NCBI RefSeq assembly: GCF_043641555.1
Contig: NZ_JBHZRJ010000003.1
Span: 186,001 to 250,000 of the forward strand
Source: Saccharospirillum alexandrii_A
Lineage (GTDB): Bacteria; Pseudomonadota; Gammaproteobacteria; Pseudomonadales; Natronospirillaceae
DNA: 64,000 nucleotides
Direction: 5' to 3'
In this document: piece after piece, positions 34,759 to 43,589 of the stretch
Position numbering within the stretch: position 1 is the first letter of the stretch
Layout of the letters: every line of letters begins with the position of its first letter
Position numbers and translations under genes: made by a program
Notes under the pieces: generated by a model
Told to the model about the DNA's origin: nothing
What the model saw: only the letters and a program-made list of their open reading frames with translations
Database searches by the model: none

Positions 34759-36329
34759 TGACGTATCCGGTTCAGGGCGGTGTTCCAGTCGGCACAGAAT
34801 TCGCGAAACAGGCGGTAATCGGACTCGCCCAGTGGTTCGGGGTCACCTTTGGCATCGGCGTAGATCATCATCGTAACCTCTCGGCCTATGCTGAACGAAC
34901 GCAGAAAAAAGTCCTGGTCGTCTGCGGCTTTGAACAGGGCGTCCGGCAGTTGCTTTCTGGCTCTGGCGCGGTTGTCTTTGCGCAACCAGGCGGCGGTGAC
35001 CCGGCGGCTGAACTCCTGCAGGGCGCTGCTGCCGGTAATCGGCAGTTTAAGGTGCTTGAGCAGCAGATAATGATCGCAGCCTTCGTGGTCAAAGGCCTGC
35101 CATTGCCCTTTGGTTTGCTCCATAACGACGATGCGGTGCAGGCCAAGGCTTTGTTGCAGGCAAAACAGAGCGCTTTCCTGTATCTCGACCGGGGAATGCC
35201 AGGTTTTCTGGTTGCGAAACTGCCGACGCACTTCGCGTAGGCTGTTCAGGTTGACGCTGTGCCGATAGGTGGTCTCGCCCGAGGCTTTGTTGTCCGGTTC
35301 CGGGCGGGTGTTTTTTGCCGGTTGCTTAACGGCGGCTGACTTGGTTGAAGGCTTTGCAGGGGCCTCTTTACGGGTGTGTGGTGTGGCGTAGGTCTTGCTG
35401 ATTTCTTCAGCCCAGGCCCGGTCAGCCTCGCTGAAGCCTTCCCGCTGGGCAGCGCCCTGAGTGCTCACCGGCGGCTGATGCGCCAGCAGGCGCCGTGCGG
35501 CTGTGGCCGCCTGGGGCAACTGGTAGTCTCGTGCGGCTGAGGTGATCCAGGTTTTCAGCATGGGCCGGAATTCCGTCAGGCCGAGAGCGATCTCGCCAGT
35601 GCGGAACAGAGTATCGAGTTGTTCGGATTCCCAGTTCTGGCGAACCTGGTACGCCAGCTCATGGCTAAATGGCAGAAAGAACTTCAACGCTGACAGTTTG
35701 TGCGGCTGTATGCGGTTTTCAATGTGTTCATTTTCTTCGTTGGTATTGGTTTCCGGTATGGCAGGCAGCTGGAAATGGCGACACAGCTCATCGTTCCAGT
35801 CGCGGACCGACATCCCAATCATCCCTTCGATCAGCTTGTTGCGGTTTTCGCCGCGCTCGGCGCGGAACTCAAAGCCGTCCATCATTTGCGGTTCGAGCAG
35901 CCAGAGTGCCCAGAGCCCGACGTCGTAAAACAGGGTCATCCAGTAGTCGGCTTCGGTCCAGGGGATTTGCCGCATTTCGAACCATTGCCGCATCAGACTG
36001 GCGGCAACCAGGCTGTCGCCCACGGTGCTTTGTAAGCCGGAGAAGGCAGTGCTGCCCGGGTCGAGCCGTGGGATGCTTTCGGTCAGCTTGATCAGCCGCT
36101 GTGAGCCGATCAGGGCGACGGCATGTTCCAGCGTGCGCACCAGTACCTGCCGGTTCGACATCATGCGATTGGCGTAGCGAAAAATCAGCATCGCCAGCAA
36201 CGGATCCTCGCTCACCACCTTGATCCAGTCCATCAGGGGGGCGGAAGGTCCGGGTAAGGAGGTTTGTGGCAACAAGGCCGGTAGGGTTACCGCCTTAATG
36301 CGTTCCAGCCATGGATCTTGTGGGTTCAT
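34755..36329 (-). CDS. HDOD-domain signalling protein
   Basis: 524 residues. The N-terminal 1-240 looks like an HDOD domain (MDWIKVVSEDPLLAMLIFRYANR, RTLEHAVALIGSQRLIKL), a non-catalytic HD relative found in signalling and c-di-GMP networks. A linker rich in Lys/Pro/Ala follows (about 320-355), then a C-terminal region with possible GAF-like character (YDLLLKHLKL-like YLLLKHLKLPITG). Coupled to psd by ATGA. The role is not known; ATG at 36329 is preferred to 36344. Confidence 0.75.
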   Translation of the reverse strand: MNPQDPWLERIKAVTLPALLPQTSLPGPSAPLMDWIKVVSEDPLLAMLIFRYANRMMSNRQVLVRTLEHAVALIGSQRLIKLTESIPRLDPGSTAFSGLQSTVGDSLVAASLMRQWFEMRQIPWTEADYWMTLFYDVGLWALWLLEPQMMDGFEFRAERGENRNKLIEGMIGMSVRDWNDELCRHFQLPAIPETNTNEENEHIENRIQPHKLSALKFFLPFSHELAYQVRQNWESEQLDTLFRTGEIALGLTEFRPMLKTWITSAARDYQLPQAATAARRLLAHQPPVSTQGAAQREGFSEADRAWAEEISKTYATPHTRKEAPAKPSTKSAAVKQPAKNTRPEPDNKASGETTYRHSVNLNSLREVRRQFRNQKTWHSPVEIQESALFCLQQSLGLHRIVVMEQTKGQWQAFDHEGCDHYLLLKHLKLPITGSSALQEFSRRVTAAWLRKDNRARARKQLPDALFKAADDQDFFLRSFSIGREVTMMIYADAKGDPEPLGESDYRLFREFCADWNTALNRIRQ

Positions 36330-36422
36330 GCGATGCGTGAGCAAAACCTTGGGGTTGCCAGTGAATGTTGGCCTGCATTGCCTTAACTGGCAATGCAGAT
36401 CCTGTAACCCCCCGATTCTGAC

Positions 36423-37625
36423 TTAAAACCGGCTATTTAACCAGTCGCCCAGCGCCTTACGTTGTTCATCCGTCATTTCCGTGCGGTTCATGAACGGCAT
36501 GTCCCTGGTGACCACGCTGCGGGCATGGATGCGGCTGGCCCAGCGTTCAACGTCATTGAGGTTGCTGAATACAACGCCTGAGGGCGCGGTCGGAAACATA
36601 CTGTCTGAGGGTTCCCGGCTGTGGCAGGTGGCGCATTTTTCCATGACCAGGGCCAGGCCTTCGTCGTCGCTGAGTACCGGTGCTGCGTTATCGCTGCTGT
36701 CAGCGCTGGATTGCTGGGGTGTGCCCGGCCATGAGAGGGCGCCCGCCACCGCTACAAAGGCCAGGCCGGCGACGACCAGGATCAGGGGTTTGCGGATGCC
36801 CCGATGAGCCAGGTTGAAGTAGTGGCGCACGACCACGGTGATCAGAATCAGCGCCATCAGAATCAGCCAGTTCAGGCTGTGCTGATAGGTCATCGGGTAG
36901 TGGTTGCTGATCATGATGAAGATAACCGGCAGCGTCAGGTAGTTGTTGTGAACGCTGCGCTGCTTGCCGACCAGACCGGGTTTGCTGTCGGGCTGCTCGC
37001 CCCGGGCGACGGCGGCGACCATTTTCTTCTGACCGGGAATGATTTTAACAAAGACGTTGGCGGCCATGATGGTGCCGATTAACGCACCCATGTGAATGTA
37101 GGCGCCGCGGCCTGAGAAGGTCTCGGTCATCAGCCAGGCCATGCCGGTACCGAGGATGAACAACACGACGCCAAAGGCCTTGTGTTCCACCAGGGGAGTG
37201 CGGCACAGGCCTTCATAAATCAGCCAGCCTATTGCGGTGTACAGCAGGCCCAGGCCAACCGCCGCGCCGGTGCTGAGTTCCCGGACACCGGGGTCGATCA
37301 GATAGGCCTGGGCGCCAAAATAATACACCCAGGTCAGTAGCAGCATGCCAGTGATCCAGGTGGTGTAGGCTTCCCATTTGAACCAGTGCAGCTCTTTGGG
37401 CATTGCCGTGGGCCCGACCTTGTACTTGGCAACTTCGTAGAACCCGCCGCCATGTATGGCCCAGAGGTCGCCGCCGATGCCCTTTTCTTTTTTCCACTGG
37501 GGTGGGTCGGTCAGGTGGTTGTCGAGCCAGATGAAATAGAACGACGCACCGATCCAGGCGATGCCAGCGATGACGTGAAACCAGCGCAACAGCAGGCTGA
37601 CCCAGTCGGCAAAAAAGACATCCAT
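36423..37625 (-). CDS. puuD: Membrane urate hydroxylase PuuD with C-terminal cytochrome c
   Basis: Oxidises urate to 5-hydroxyisourate and passes electrons to the respiratory chain. 400 residues: about eight transmembrane helices in 1-300 (LLLRWFHVIAGIAWIGASFY, GMLLLTWVYYFGAQAYL), conserved WAIHGGGFYEVAKYKVGP, then a soluble cytochrome c domain with heme site CATCH (near residue 335) and Met ligand region DMPFMN. It ends the xdhABC-uraD-uraH-puuD operon; three bases separate it from uraH. Confidence 0.93.
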   Translation of the reverse strand: MDVFFADWVSLLLRWFHVIAGIAWIGASFYFIWLDNHLTDPPQWKKEKGIGGDLWAIHGGGFYEVAKYKVGPTAMPKELHWFKWEAYTTWITGMLLLTWVYYFGAQAYLIDPGVRELSTGAAVGLGLLYTAIGWLIYEGLCRTPLVEHKAFGVVLFILGTGMAWLMTETFSGRGAYIHMGALIGTIMAANVFVKIIPGQKKMVAAVARGEQPDSKPGLVGKQRSVHNNYLTLPVIFIMISNHYPMTYQHSLNWLILMALILITVVVRHYFNLAHRGIRKPLILVVAGLAFVAVAGALSWPGTPQQSSADSSDNAAPVLSDDEGLALVMEKCATCHSREPSDSMFPTAPSGVVFSNLNDVERWASRIHARSVVTRDMPFMNRTEMTDEQRKALGDWLNSRF

Positions 37626-37628
37626 CGA

Positions 37629-37958
37629 TTAACTCCCGCGATAGGTTGAGTAGCTGAAGGGGCTGACCAGTAAGGGCACGTGGAAATGCGCATCGGCCCC
37701 GGCCAGTTCGAAACAGATGCTGGCTCTGGGGTAAAAGGCCTGGCCGTGCTGGCGAATCAGGTAGTCGCCGGTGTGAAAGGTCAGCTCGTAGACACCGCTT
37801 GCAAAGCCCTCACCAGGCCAGTCTTTGAAGCGGCCGTCCTCGTTGGTGAGACCTTCGGCAATGATCTGGCCCTGGTCGTCTTTCAGTGTCAGCTTAAGGC
37901 CCTGTGCGGGTTGCCCGAGTGTTGTATCCAGTACATGGGTCGAGAGGGTATGACTCAT
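37629..37958 (-). CDS. uraH: 5-hydroxyisourate hydrolase
   Basis: Transthyretin-like HIU hydrolase, 109 residues. STHVLDTTLGQPA at the N-terminus and the diagnostic C-terminal YRGS are present, with His residues of the active site (HFHVPLLVSPFSYSTYRGS). No signal peptide, so cytoplasmic. It hydrolyses the PuuD product and sits between uraD and puuD. Confidence 0.96.
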   Translation of the reverse strand: MSHTLSTHVLDTTLGQPAQGLKLTLKDDQGQIIAEGLTNEDGRFKDWPGEGFASGVYELTFHTGDYLIRQHGQAFYPRASICFELAGADAHFHVPLLVSPFSYSTYRGS

Positions 37959-37974
37959 GCTGTGCTCCTTGTTG

Positions 37975-38484
37975 TTAGGCGTCAGTAAGCTGGGTATCCA
38001 GCCTGAGCAAGGTGATTTTCAGTTGTTGGGCGGCGGCCAGTTTCAGTTCCTGTTCGGTCGAGTTATTGATGCGGGCGCGCAGCTGATCGAGCATCTGATC
38101 GGCACTTTTGCCGCTGGCAAAGACAATAAAAATGAAACCGTGCCGGTCCAGGTAGGCATGGTTTTCGTCGGCGAGCGCCTGCAAGGTCTCATTGCTGGCG
38201 CCGTCAACGCCCGACTGTTCCTGGCTGGAATGGCCGCGGCTGCTTTGGTATTTGGCACGCAAGGTATCCATATTGCCAATCATCGGGTGACCGTCGAAGG
38301 CTTCCCGCCAGTCGCGCTCGTTCATGGTAGCCCAGTGGTCTCTGGCGGCGCTCAGAACGGCGGCTTTGCTGGCAAACGGGGCGCTCTGTGTCATCCGTTC
38401 CACCCAGCGCTGGGCAGCGCACTGGCTGTGGAAGAAGTCGGCCCGTTCCTGGCTGCTGGCGTTGTTCAGGTCATCCAATGTCAT
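37975..38484 (-). CDS. uraD: 2-oxo-4-hydroxy-4-carboxy-5-ureidoimidazoline decarboxylase
   Basis: Converts OHCU to S-allantoin. 169 residues. The family motif with catalytic His appears as FDGHPMIGN, preceded by RDHWATMNERDWREAF; the second motif NHAYLDRHGFIFIVFASGKSA is clear. The start overlaps xdhC (ATGA). Confidence 0.94.
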   Translation of the reverse strand: MTLDDLNNASSQERADFFHSQCAAQRWVERMTQSAPFASKAAVLSAARDHWATMNERDWREAFDGHPMIGNMDTLRAKYQSSRGHSSQEQSGVDGASNETLQALADENHAYLDRHGFIFIVFASGKSADQMLDQLRARINNSTEQELKLAAAQQLKITLLRLDTQLTDA

Positions 38485-39383
38485 GCGTCCTGTCCCTTTT
38501 TGGCTGTCTCGATGGCCGGGTCTGTGTTTGCTCTCTGGTCCCGGCTGCCCAGTGCCTGACCGGTTTTCCAGTTCAGTCCGGTGGTTTTCTTGCCAGAGTC
38601 TGCCGGGCGCTCTGCGTGCAAGCGATTCAGCAGTTGCGCTGCGATGGAAATCGCCACTTCAGCCGGTTGCTTGCCAGGTACGGCACTTAAACCCACAGGA
38701 CAGATGACTCGTTTGATATCACTGTCGCTCCAGCCCCGGTGCGCCAGGCGTTGCTGAAAACGACGGGCTTTGGTGTCGGAACCGATCAACCCGATGTAGC
38801 CAAAGTCTGGCCGTTTCAGGGCGGCCTGCACCAGCTCGAAGTCCAGTTGGTGATTGTGGGTGATGATCAGCACCCAGGCGTTTTGAGGGGCGTCGGCAAT
38901 GGCGTCTGCCGGGTGTTCCAGCGCCTCGCGCTGGATGCGTGCGTCGGAGTTTTGTGCCAGCCAGTCCGGTCGCGGGTCAACCCAGTGCAGATTGAGATCG
39001 AGCGGTGCCAGAATCGGCATCAGGTGCTGGGCAACATGACCGGCACCGAACACCAGCAGCGGCTGACCGACGGGTACCAGCACTTCATACAACAATTGGG
39101 TGGCACCGCCACAACATTGGCCGAGGCTGGCGCCGAGGCTGATGCTTTCGACTTCGGTGGCGTTTTTACCCGCTTTGAGCAGTTCGCGAGCCCGTTCTAT
39201 GGCTTTGAATTCAAGATGGCCACCACCGATGGTGTCGAAATGCTCAGCGGCGGTAACGACCATTTTGGCAGCGGCGTCGCGCGGCGTGGAACCGGCCGTG
39301 CTCAGAACGGTAAGCAGTACCAGTGGCTCGCGGTTGTGCTGGCCCTGGTGCAAGGCGTCGTACCAGCGATGATGGTGTCTCAT
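38481..39383 (-). CDS. xdhC: Xanthine dehydrogenase accessory protein XdhC
   Basis: Binds and sulfurates molybdenum cofactor and inserts it into XdhB. 300 residues. N-terminal LLTVLSTAGSTPRDAAAKM and GASLGQCCGGATQLL, then a Rossmann-like domain (LLVFGAGHVAQHLMPIL) with YIGLIGSDTKARRF. The C-terminal tail is polar. Overlaps xdhB and uraD by four bases each. Confidence 0.94.
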   Translation of the reverse strand: MRHHHRWYDALHQGQHNREPLVLLTVLSTAGSTPRDAAAKMVVTAAEHFDTIGGGHLEFKAIERARELLKAGKNATEVESISLGASLGQCCGGATQLLYEVLVPVGQPLLVFGAGHVAQHLMPILAPLDLNLHWVDPRPDWLAQNSDARIQREALEHPADAIADAPQNAWVLIITHNHQLDFELVQAALKRPDFGYIGLIGSDTKARRFQQRLAHRGWSDSDIKRVICPVGLSAVPGKQPAEVAISIAAQLLNRLHAERPADSGKKTTGLNWKTGQALGSRDQRANTDPAIETAKKGQDA

Positions 39384-41722
39384 GATGCCTCTCGTGCCTG
39401 GTCGGCCAGCTGTTCCAGCGCGAACAGAACCTGCTCGGGCGTGGCCGGGGTGTTGAGTGCCGGGTTGATGCGATAGTCAGCGGTGCTGGCGATGGCATCG
39501 CGCAGCGCACACCAGACCGAGATTGGCAGCATCAGCGGCGGTTCGCCCACGGCCTTCGATTTGAAGACGGTGTCTTCCCGGTTCGGCTGGTCAAAGAGAT
39601 CGACGTTGAAGATCGGCGGCGTATCGCCGATCGACGGAATCTTGTAGGTCGCCGGGCTGTTCGACAACAAACGGCCTTCGTCGTTCCACTTCAGTTCTTC
39701 GGTGGTCAGCCAGCCCATGCCCTGAATGAAGCCGCCCTCAATCTGGCCGATGTCGATAGCCGGATTCAAACTGTCGCCGACGTCGTGCAGGATATCGACC
39801 CGGTCGACGGCGTATTCGCCGGTCAGCGTATCGATGGTGACTTCCGAGCAAGAGGCGCCATAGGCGAAATACAGGAACGGACGACCTTTGCCGGTCTCGG
39901 CATCCCAGTGCAGTTTCGGGGTGCGGTAATAGCCAGTCGCAGACAATGAAATCCGGTTCATATAGGCCGTTTGCACCAGGTCGGCGAAGGTCAGTCGGTG
40001 TTCGCCAATCTGAACCTGCCCGTGATCAAATTCGATCTGATCCGGGCGCACCTTGTAATGGTCTGTCGCGAATTCGACCAGCCGCTGCTTGATGGTGCGG
40101 GCCGCATTCTGGGCTGCTGCACCGTTTAGGTCGGTGCCGCTCGACGCCGCCGTAGGCGAGGTGTTGGGTACCTTGTCGGTGCGGGTGGCCGACGATTGAA
40201 CCGTGGCCAGCGGCACCGAGAATTCAGTGGCGACAATTTGCGCCACCTTGGTAAACAGACCCTGGCCCATTTCGGTGCCACCGTGGTTCAGATAAATGCT
40301 GCCGTCGGTGTACAGATGAATCAGCGCGCCGGCCTGGTTCAGGTGTTTGGCGGTGAAGGAAATGCCGAATTTGACTGGCGTCAGTGCCAGCCCTTTTTTG
40401 ATGATGGGGCTGTGAGCATTGAAGTCGCGAATGGCGTCGCGGCGCGCCCAGTAGTCGGCACTGCGTTCGAGCCGGTCTATCAGCTCCGGCAAGATGTTGT
40501 CGGTCACCGTCATGTGATAGGGCGTGACGTTGCGGCCTTCGTCACCGTATAGATTGCGCTTGCGAATGGTCAGCGGGTCTTCACCCAGGTTACGGGCGAT
40601 CCCATCCATCGCCGCTTCAATGGTCATCATGCCCTGGGGGCCGCCAAAACCCCGAAAGGCGGTGTTGGATGCGGTGTTGGTGCGACACCGGTAACCGGTG
40701 ATATGGGCGTCATTCAGAAAGTAGCCGTTGTCGGCATGAAACATGGCCCGGTCGACAATGGCGTTCGACAGATCGGGAGAGAAGCCGCACAGGCCGTTAA
40801 CCTCGATATCGGCCGCCTGAATGCGGCCCGAATCGTCATAGCCGAGCGTCCAGCGGTTAACAAAGGGGTGGCGCTTGCCGGTGGTGGTCATGTCCTGGCT
40901 GCGTGGCAGACGCAGTTTGACCGCACGCCCGGTCTTGCGGGCCAGCAGCGCCGCGATACAGGCCCATTGCGCCGCCTGAGTCTCCTTGCCACCAAAACCA
41001 CCGCCCATACGACGGACATCAACGGTAACCTGGCTGAACGGAATGCCGAGTACCTCGGCCACCAGTTTTTGCACTTCACTCGGGTGCTGGCTGGAGGTGT
41101 ACACCAGCATGCCGCCGTCTTCTTCGGGAATCACCAGGCTCACCTGGCCTTCTAGGTAAAAATGCTCCTGCCCGCCGATGTGGATCTCGCCACTGGTGGT
41201 GTGGGTAGCACTGGCCAGACCCGCCAGCGCATCGCCGCGACGAAATTGAACGGTATCGCCGACATAGGTTTCAGCGGCCCGTGCCTGATCGACCGTTAGA
41301 ATGGCGTCACCCGGCGTGATGTCCCACTCGGCCAGCAGGGTGGCCTGGCGCGCCTGTTCGATGTTTTCAGCGGCGACGGCAAAAAGTGGCTGCCCGTGAA
41401 ACAGGATTTGGCCATCAGCCAGAACGGGGTCGCCCGGGTAAACGGCACCAATGTCGGTGTGGCCGGGCACGTCGGCCAGCGTCAGTGTCGCGACGACTCC
41501 GGGTGCAGTGGCGACGTTATTGATGTCGAGCGAGTTTAGGGTGCCGGCCGCAATATCCGACAGCGCCACTGCCGCGTGCAGCAGGTTGGCCGGTTCTGGC
41601 AGGTCGTCCACATAGCGAGCCTGGCCACTGACCTGGCGGGCGGCACTTTCATGGGCGACGGCGGCACCGCGATGGCCCTGTGACACGGCTTCCGGCAAAC
41701 GGGATTCAGTCAGCTTACGCAT
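39380..41722 (-). CDS. xdhB: Xanthine dehydrogenase, molybdopterin-binding subunit
   Basis: 780 residues. Large subunit carrying the molybdenum centre for hypoxanthine and xanthine oxidation. Key blocks: HIGGQEHFYLEGQ, RRMGGGFGGKETQA (Moco-binding loop), ASNTAFRGFGGPQGM with the substrate Arg, and QGLFTKVAQI; the catalytic Glu is in KSKAVGEPPLML. Overlaps xdhA by eight bases. Confidence 0.96.
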   Translation of the reverse strand: MRKLTESRLPEAVSQGHRGAAVAHESAARQVSGQARYVDDLPEPANLLHAAVALSDIAAGTLNSLDINNVATAPGVVATLTLADVPGHTDIGAVYPGDPVLADGQILFHGQPLFAVAAENIEQARQATLLAEWDITPGDAILTVDQARAAETYVGDTVQFRRGDALAGLASATHTTSGEIHIGGQEHFYLEGQVSLVIPEEDGGMLVYTSSQHPSEVQKLVAEVLGIPFSQVTVDVRRMGGGFGGKETQAAQWACIAALLARKTGRAVKLRLPRSQDMTTTGKRHPFVNRWTLGYDDSGRIQAADIEVNGLCGFSPDLSNAIVDRAMFHADNGYFLNDAHITGYRCRTNTASNTAFRGFGGPQGMMTIEAAMDGIARNLGEDPLTIRKRNLYGDEGRNVTPYHMTVTDNILPELIDRLERSADYWARRDAIRDFNAHSPIIKKGLALTPVKFGISFTAKHLNQAGALIHLYTDGSIYLNHGGTEMGQGLFTKVAQIVATEFSVPLATVQSSATRTDKVPNTSPTAASSGTDLNGAAAQNAARTIKQRLVEFATDHYKVRPDQIEFDHGQVQIGEHRLTFADLVQTAYMNRISLSATGYYRTPKLHWDAETGKGRPFLYFAYGASCSEVTIDTLTGEYAVDRVDILHDVGDSLNPAIDIGQIEGGFIQGMGWLTTEELKWNDEGRLLSNSPATYKIPSIGDTPPIFNVDLFDQPNREDTVFKSKAVGEPPLMLPISVWCALRDAIASTADYRINPALNTPATPEQVLFALEQLADQAREAS

Positions 41723-43178
41723 GGTCTAACCCTCCATGAGTGTGCACCCGGGTGCGGGTATCTGGCTGGGTCGTTTCGAGATGAAACCGCCTGAACAGAT
41801 TGGCGGTAACCTGAATCCGGTAACGGGCGCTGGCGCGAACATCGTCAATAGGGGCCAGGGCGTCAGCGAGCGTCCGGCTGATGGCGTCAACAGCGACGGT
41901 TGGCCAGTGCTGCCCGATCAACTGGTCTTGCCAGTCGGCCAGCACCAGAGGCGTCGCCGCCAGGCCACCGAAGCCAGCGCGCAGGCAGGTGACGGTGTCG
42001 TTCGAGTCGGTCTCAAGGTAAAACACCACGCAAACGGTTGAGATATCGTCTTCGAAGCGTTTCGATATCTTATAGGCTCGCATCTGGCTGCCAGGCTGGC
42101 GGCGGGGCAGGTGAATGGTGTCGATCCATTCATCGTCGGCCAGAACAGTCTTGCGGTAGCCGGTAATCAGCTCGCTGACCGGCAGGGTTCGTTCGGTCTG
42201 GCCGTTGCTCAGGGTGACGGTTGCCCCCAGGGCTATCAGTAGTGGTGGCGTGTCGCCAATCGGCGACGCATTGCCCAGGTTGCCACCCAGGGTGCCCCGG
42301 TTCCGGATTGGCCGCGACCCGAGGCGCTCGAGCCATTCGCGAGCTTCGGGGTAGTCTGCCAGCAGTGCCGGTTCGAGATCGGTGTAGCTGACGGCAGCGC
42401 CGATGTGCAGGCCTTTGTCGTCAACGCTGATGTGGTTCAACTCAGCCACCTGGCTCAGATCGATCAGAGCGTTCAGGTTGGCCAGACGCTGGGTCTTTTC
42501 CAGCGCCAGGTCGGTACTGCCAGCACTGTATCGGGCGTCCGGTGCCTGCGCCCGGGCTTTGGCCAGATCCTGACGGGTCCTGGGTTGCCAGAAGCCGACC
42601 ACATGGTCAGTTTTTGTTTCTTCCGGTAACACGGGCGTTTCCAGACTTCTCAATTCAGCTTCAATGTCGGCGATCTGAGCGCTGAAGGCATCGCCATGAC
42701 GCTGTTCAAGCAAGGCCATGCCCGCATCGATAATTGGGCGGTAACCGGTGCAGCGGCAGAGGTTACCCGACAGGGCCGTTAAGACCGCCTCCCGGCTGGG
42801 TGCCACATCGCTGTGATAGAGCGCAAACAGGCTCATCACAAAGCCCGGCGTACAGAACCCGCACTGGGAACCATGGTGCTCCACCAACGCCTGCTGTACC
42901 GGGTGCAGGGCACCTGCCTGTTCCAGATGTTCAACAGTGAGTAACTGCTTGCCATGGAGGCTGTGCACGAAGGTTATGCAGCTGTTCAGGCTGCGGTAGC
43001 GCATGCCCTGATCGGTCAGTTCGCCAACCACCACTGTACAGGCGCCACAGTCACCGGAGGCACAGCCTTCTTTGGTACCGGTCAGATGCGCCTGCTCACG
43101 CAGGTAGTCCAGGACCGTGAGGTCGGGGTCGGTCTTGGCCAGAGTCACGGGCTGGCGATTTAAAAGAAAGTCGGTCAT
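41715..43178 (-). CDS. xdhA: Xanthine dehydrogenase, iron-sulfur/FAD subunit
   Basis: 487 residues. Two [2Fe-2S] sites: GCASGDCGACTVV and CGFCTPGFVM ... GNLCRCTGYRPI. The FAD domain (about 200-480) has RYSAGSTDLALEK, RNRGTLGGNLGNASPIGD. ATG at 43178 is chosen because GAGG lies five bases upstream; ATG 43196 lacks this. It heads the purine operon; upstream lie a RutR-like inverted repeat and a long palindrome. Confidence 0.95.
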   Translation of the reverse strand: MTDFLLNRQPVTLAKTDPDLTVLDYLREQAHLTGTKEGCASGDCGACTVVVGELTDQGMRYRSLNSCITFVHSLHGKQLLTVEHLEQAGALHPVQQALVEHHGSQCGFCTPGFVMSLFALYHSDVAPSREAVLTALSGNLCRCTGYRPIIDAGMALLEQRHGDAFSAQIADIEAELRSLETPVLPEETKTDHVVGFWQPRTRQDLAKARAQAPDARYSAGSTDLALEKTQRLANLNALIDLSQVAELNHISVDDKGLHIGAAVSYTDLEPALLADYPEAREWLERLGSRPIRNRGTLGGNLGNASPIGDTPPLLIALGATVTLSNGQTERTLPVSELITGYRKTVLADDEWIDTIHLPRRQPGSQMRAYKISKRFEDDISTVCVVFYLETDSNDTVTCLRAGFGGLAATPLVLADWQDQLIGQHWPTVAVDAISRTLADALAPIDDVRASARYRIQVTANLFRRFHLETTQPDTRTRVHTHGGLDHA

Positions 43179-43279
43179 AGCGCCTCGCAAAGACAACCCG
43201 GCGGCATAATCCGGGCGCTCTTCGTTGTGATGTCGATTATTGCTTCTGAGAGCATGGCCTGCTCATTATGTAACGCTTG

Positions 43280-43314
43280 TTATGGCCAAACTCATAGCAA
43301 GTTCAAGGCCATAA
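43280..43314. promoter_or_regulatory. Long inverted repeat upstream of xdhA
   Basis: TTATGGCC (43280-43287) and GGCCATAA (43307-43314) are perfect 8-bp arms with a 19-base spacer, about 100-135 bp upstream of the xdhA ATG. This could be a double operator site or a hairpin; no regulator is assigned. Confidence 0.35.
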
Positions 43315-43316
43315 TA

Positions 43317-43330
43317 TGACCGACTGGTCA
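43317..43330. promoter_or_regulatory. RutR-like inverted repeat upstream of xdhA
   Basis: TGACC-GACT-GGTCA; on the minus strand TGACCAGTCGGTCA differs at one base from the core of the RutR (TetR-family) consensus TTGACCAnnTGGTCAA. RutR senses pyrimidines in E. coli and also controls purine genes, so the location is sensible. Identity of the regulator is inference. Confidence 0.45.
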
Positions 43331-43368
43331 GGAAAGGTAAAGCCCTGGTTAGCTGGCGCTGTCCAGCA

Positions 43369-43570
43369 ACTTACTAACTCAAGTTTCGGAGTTCAGATCA
43401 CCCGAGGGGTATTGGCCCGCGTCGGACACCGGGCTGGCCCCTGTGGGGTCGGCGTGAATCCATCCATGGAGCCTAGGCCGCAGCATCCCTGCTGCGGACT
43501 CCCCCACAGAGGCAAGCCCGGCATCCAACGCTAGTCTCTCTGGGAAACTCCAAAACTTGAGTTACTAAGT
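43369..43570. repeat. Palindromic repeat element, copy R5, with outer arms
   Basis: The core palindrome 43420-43530 (arms GGGCTGGCCCCTGTGGGG and near-complement) has the same inner sequences as R3. Beyond it a second pair of arms, 43369-43393 and 43546-43570, match at 23 of 25 positions (ACTTA(C/G)TAACTCAAGTTT). Thus the full unit is about 200 bp. It lies 19 bp from the stop of the hypothetical gene at 43590, but in the opposite relative orientation to the other copies. Confidence 0.9.
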
Positions 43571-43589
43571 GAGCTTTGGTCACTGGGTA

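Noticed and set aside
43316..43534. 72-codon open frame on the plus strand before R5
   Set aside because: It runs through the palindromic element and has no ribosome site; a by-product of the repeat.
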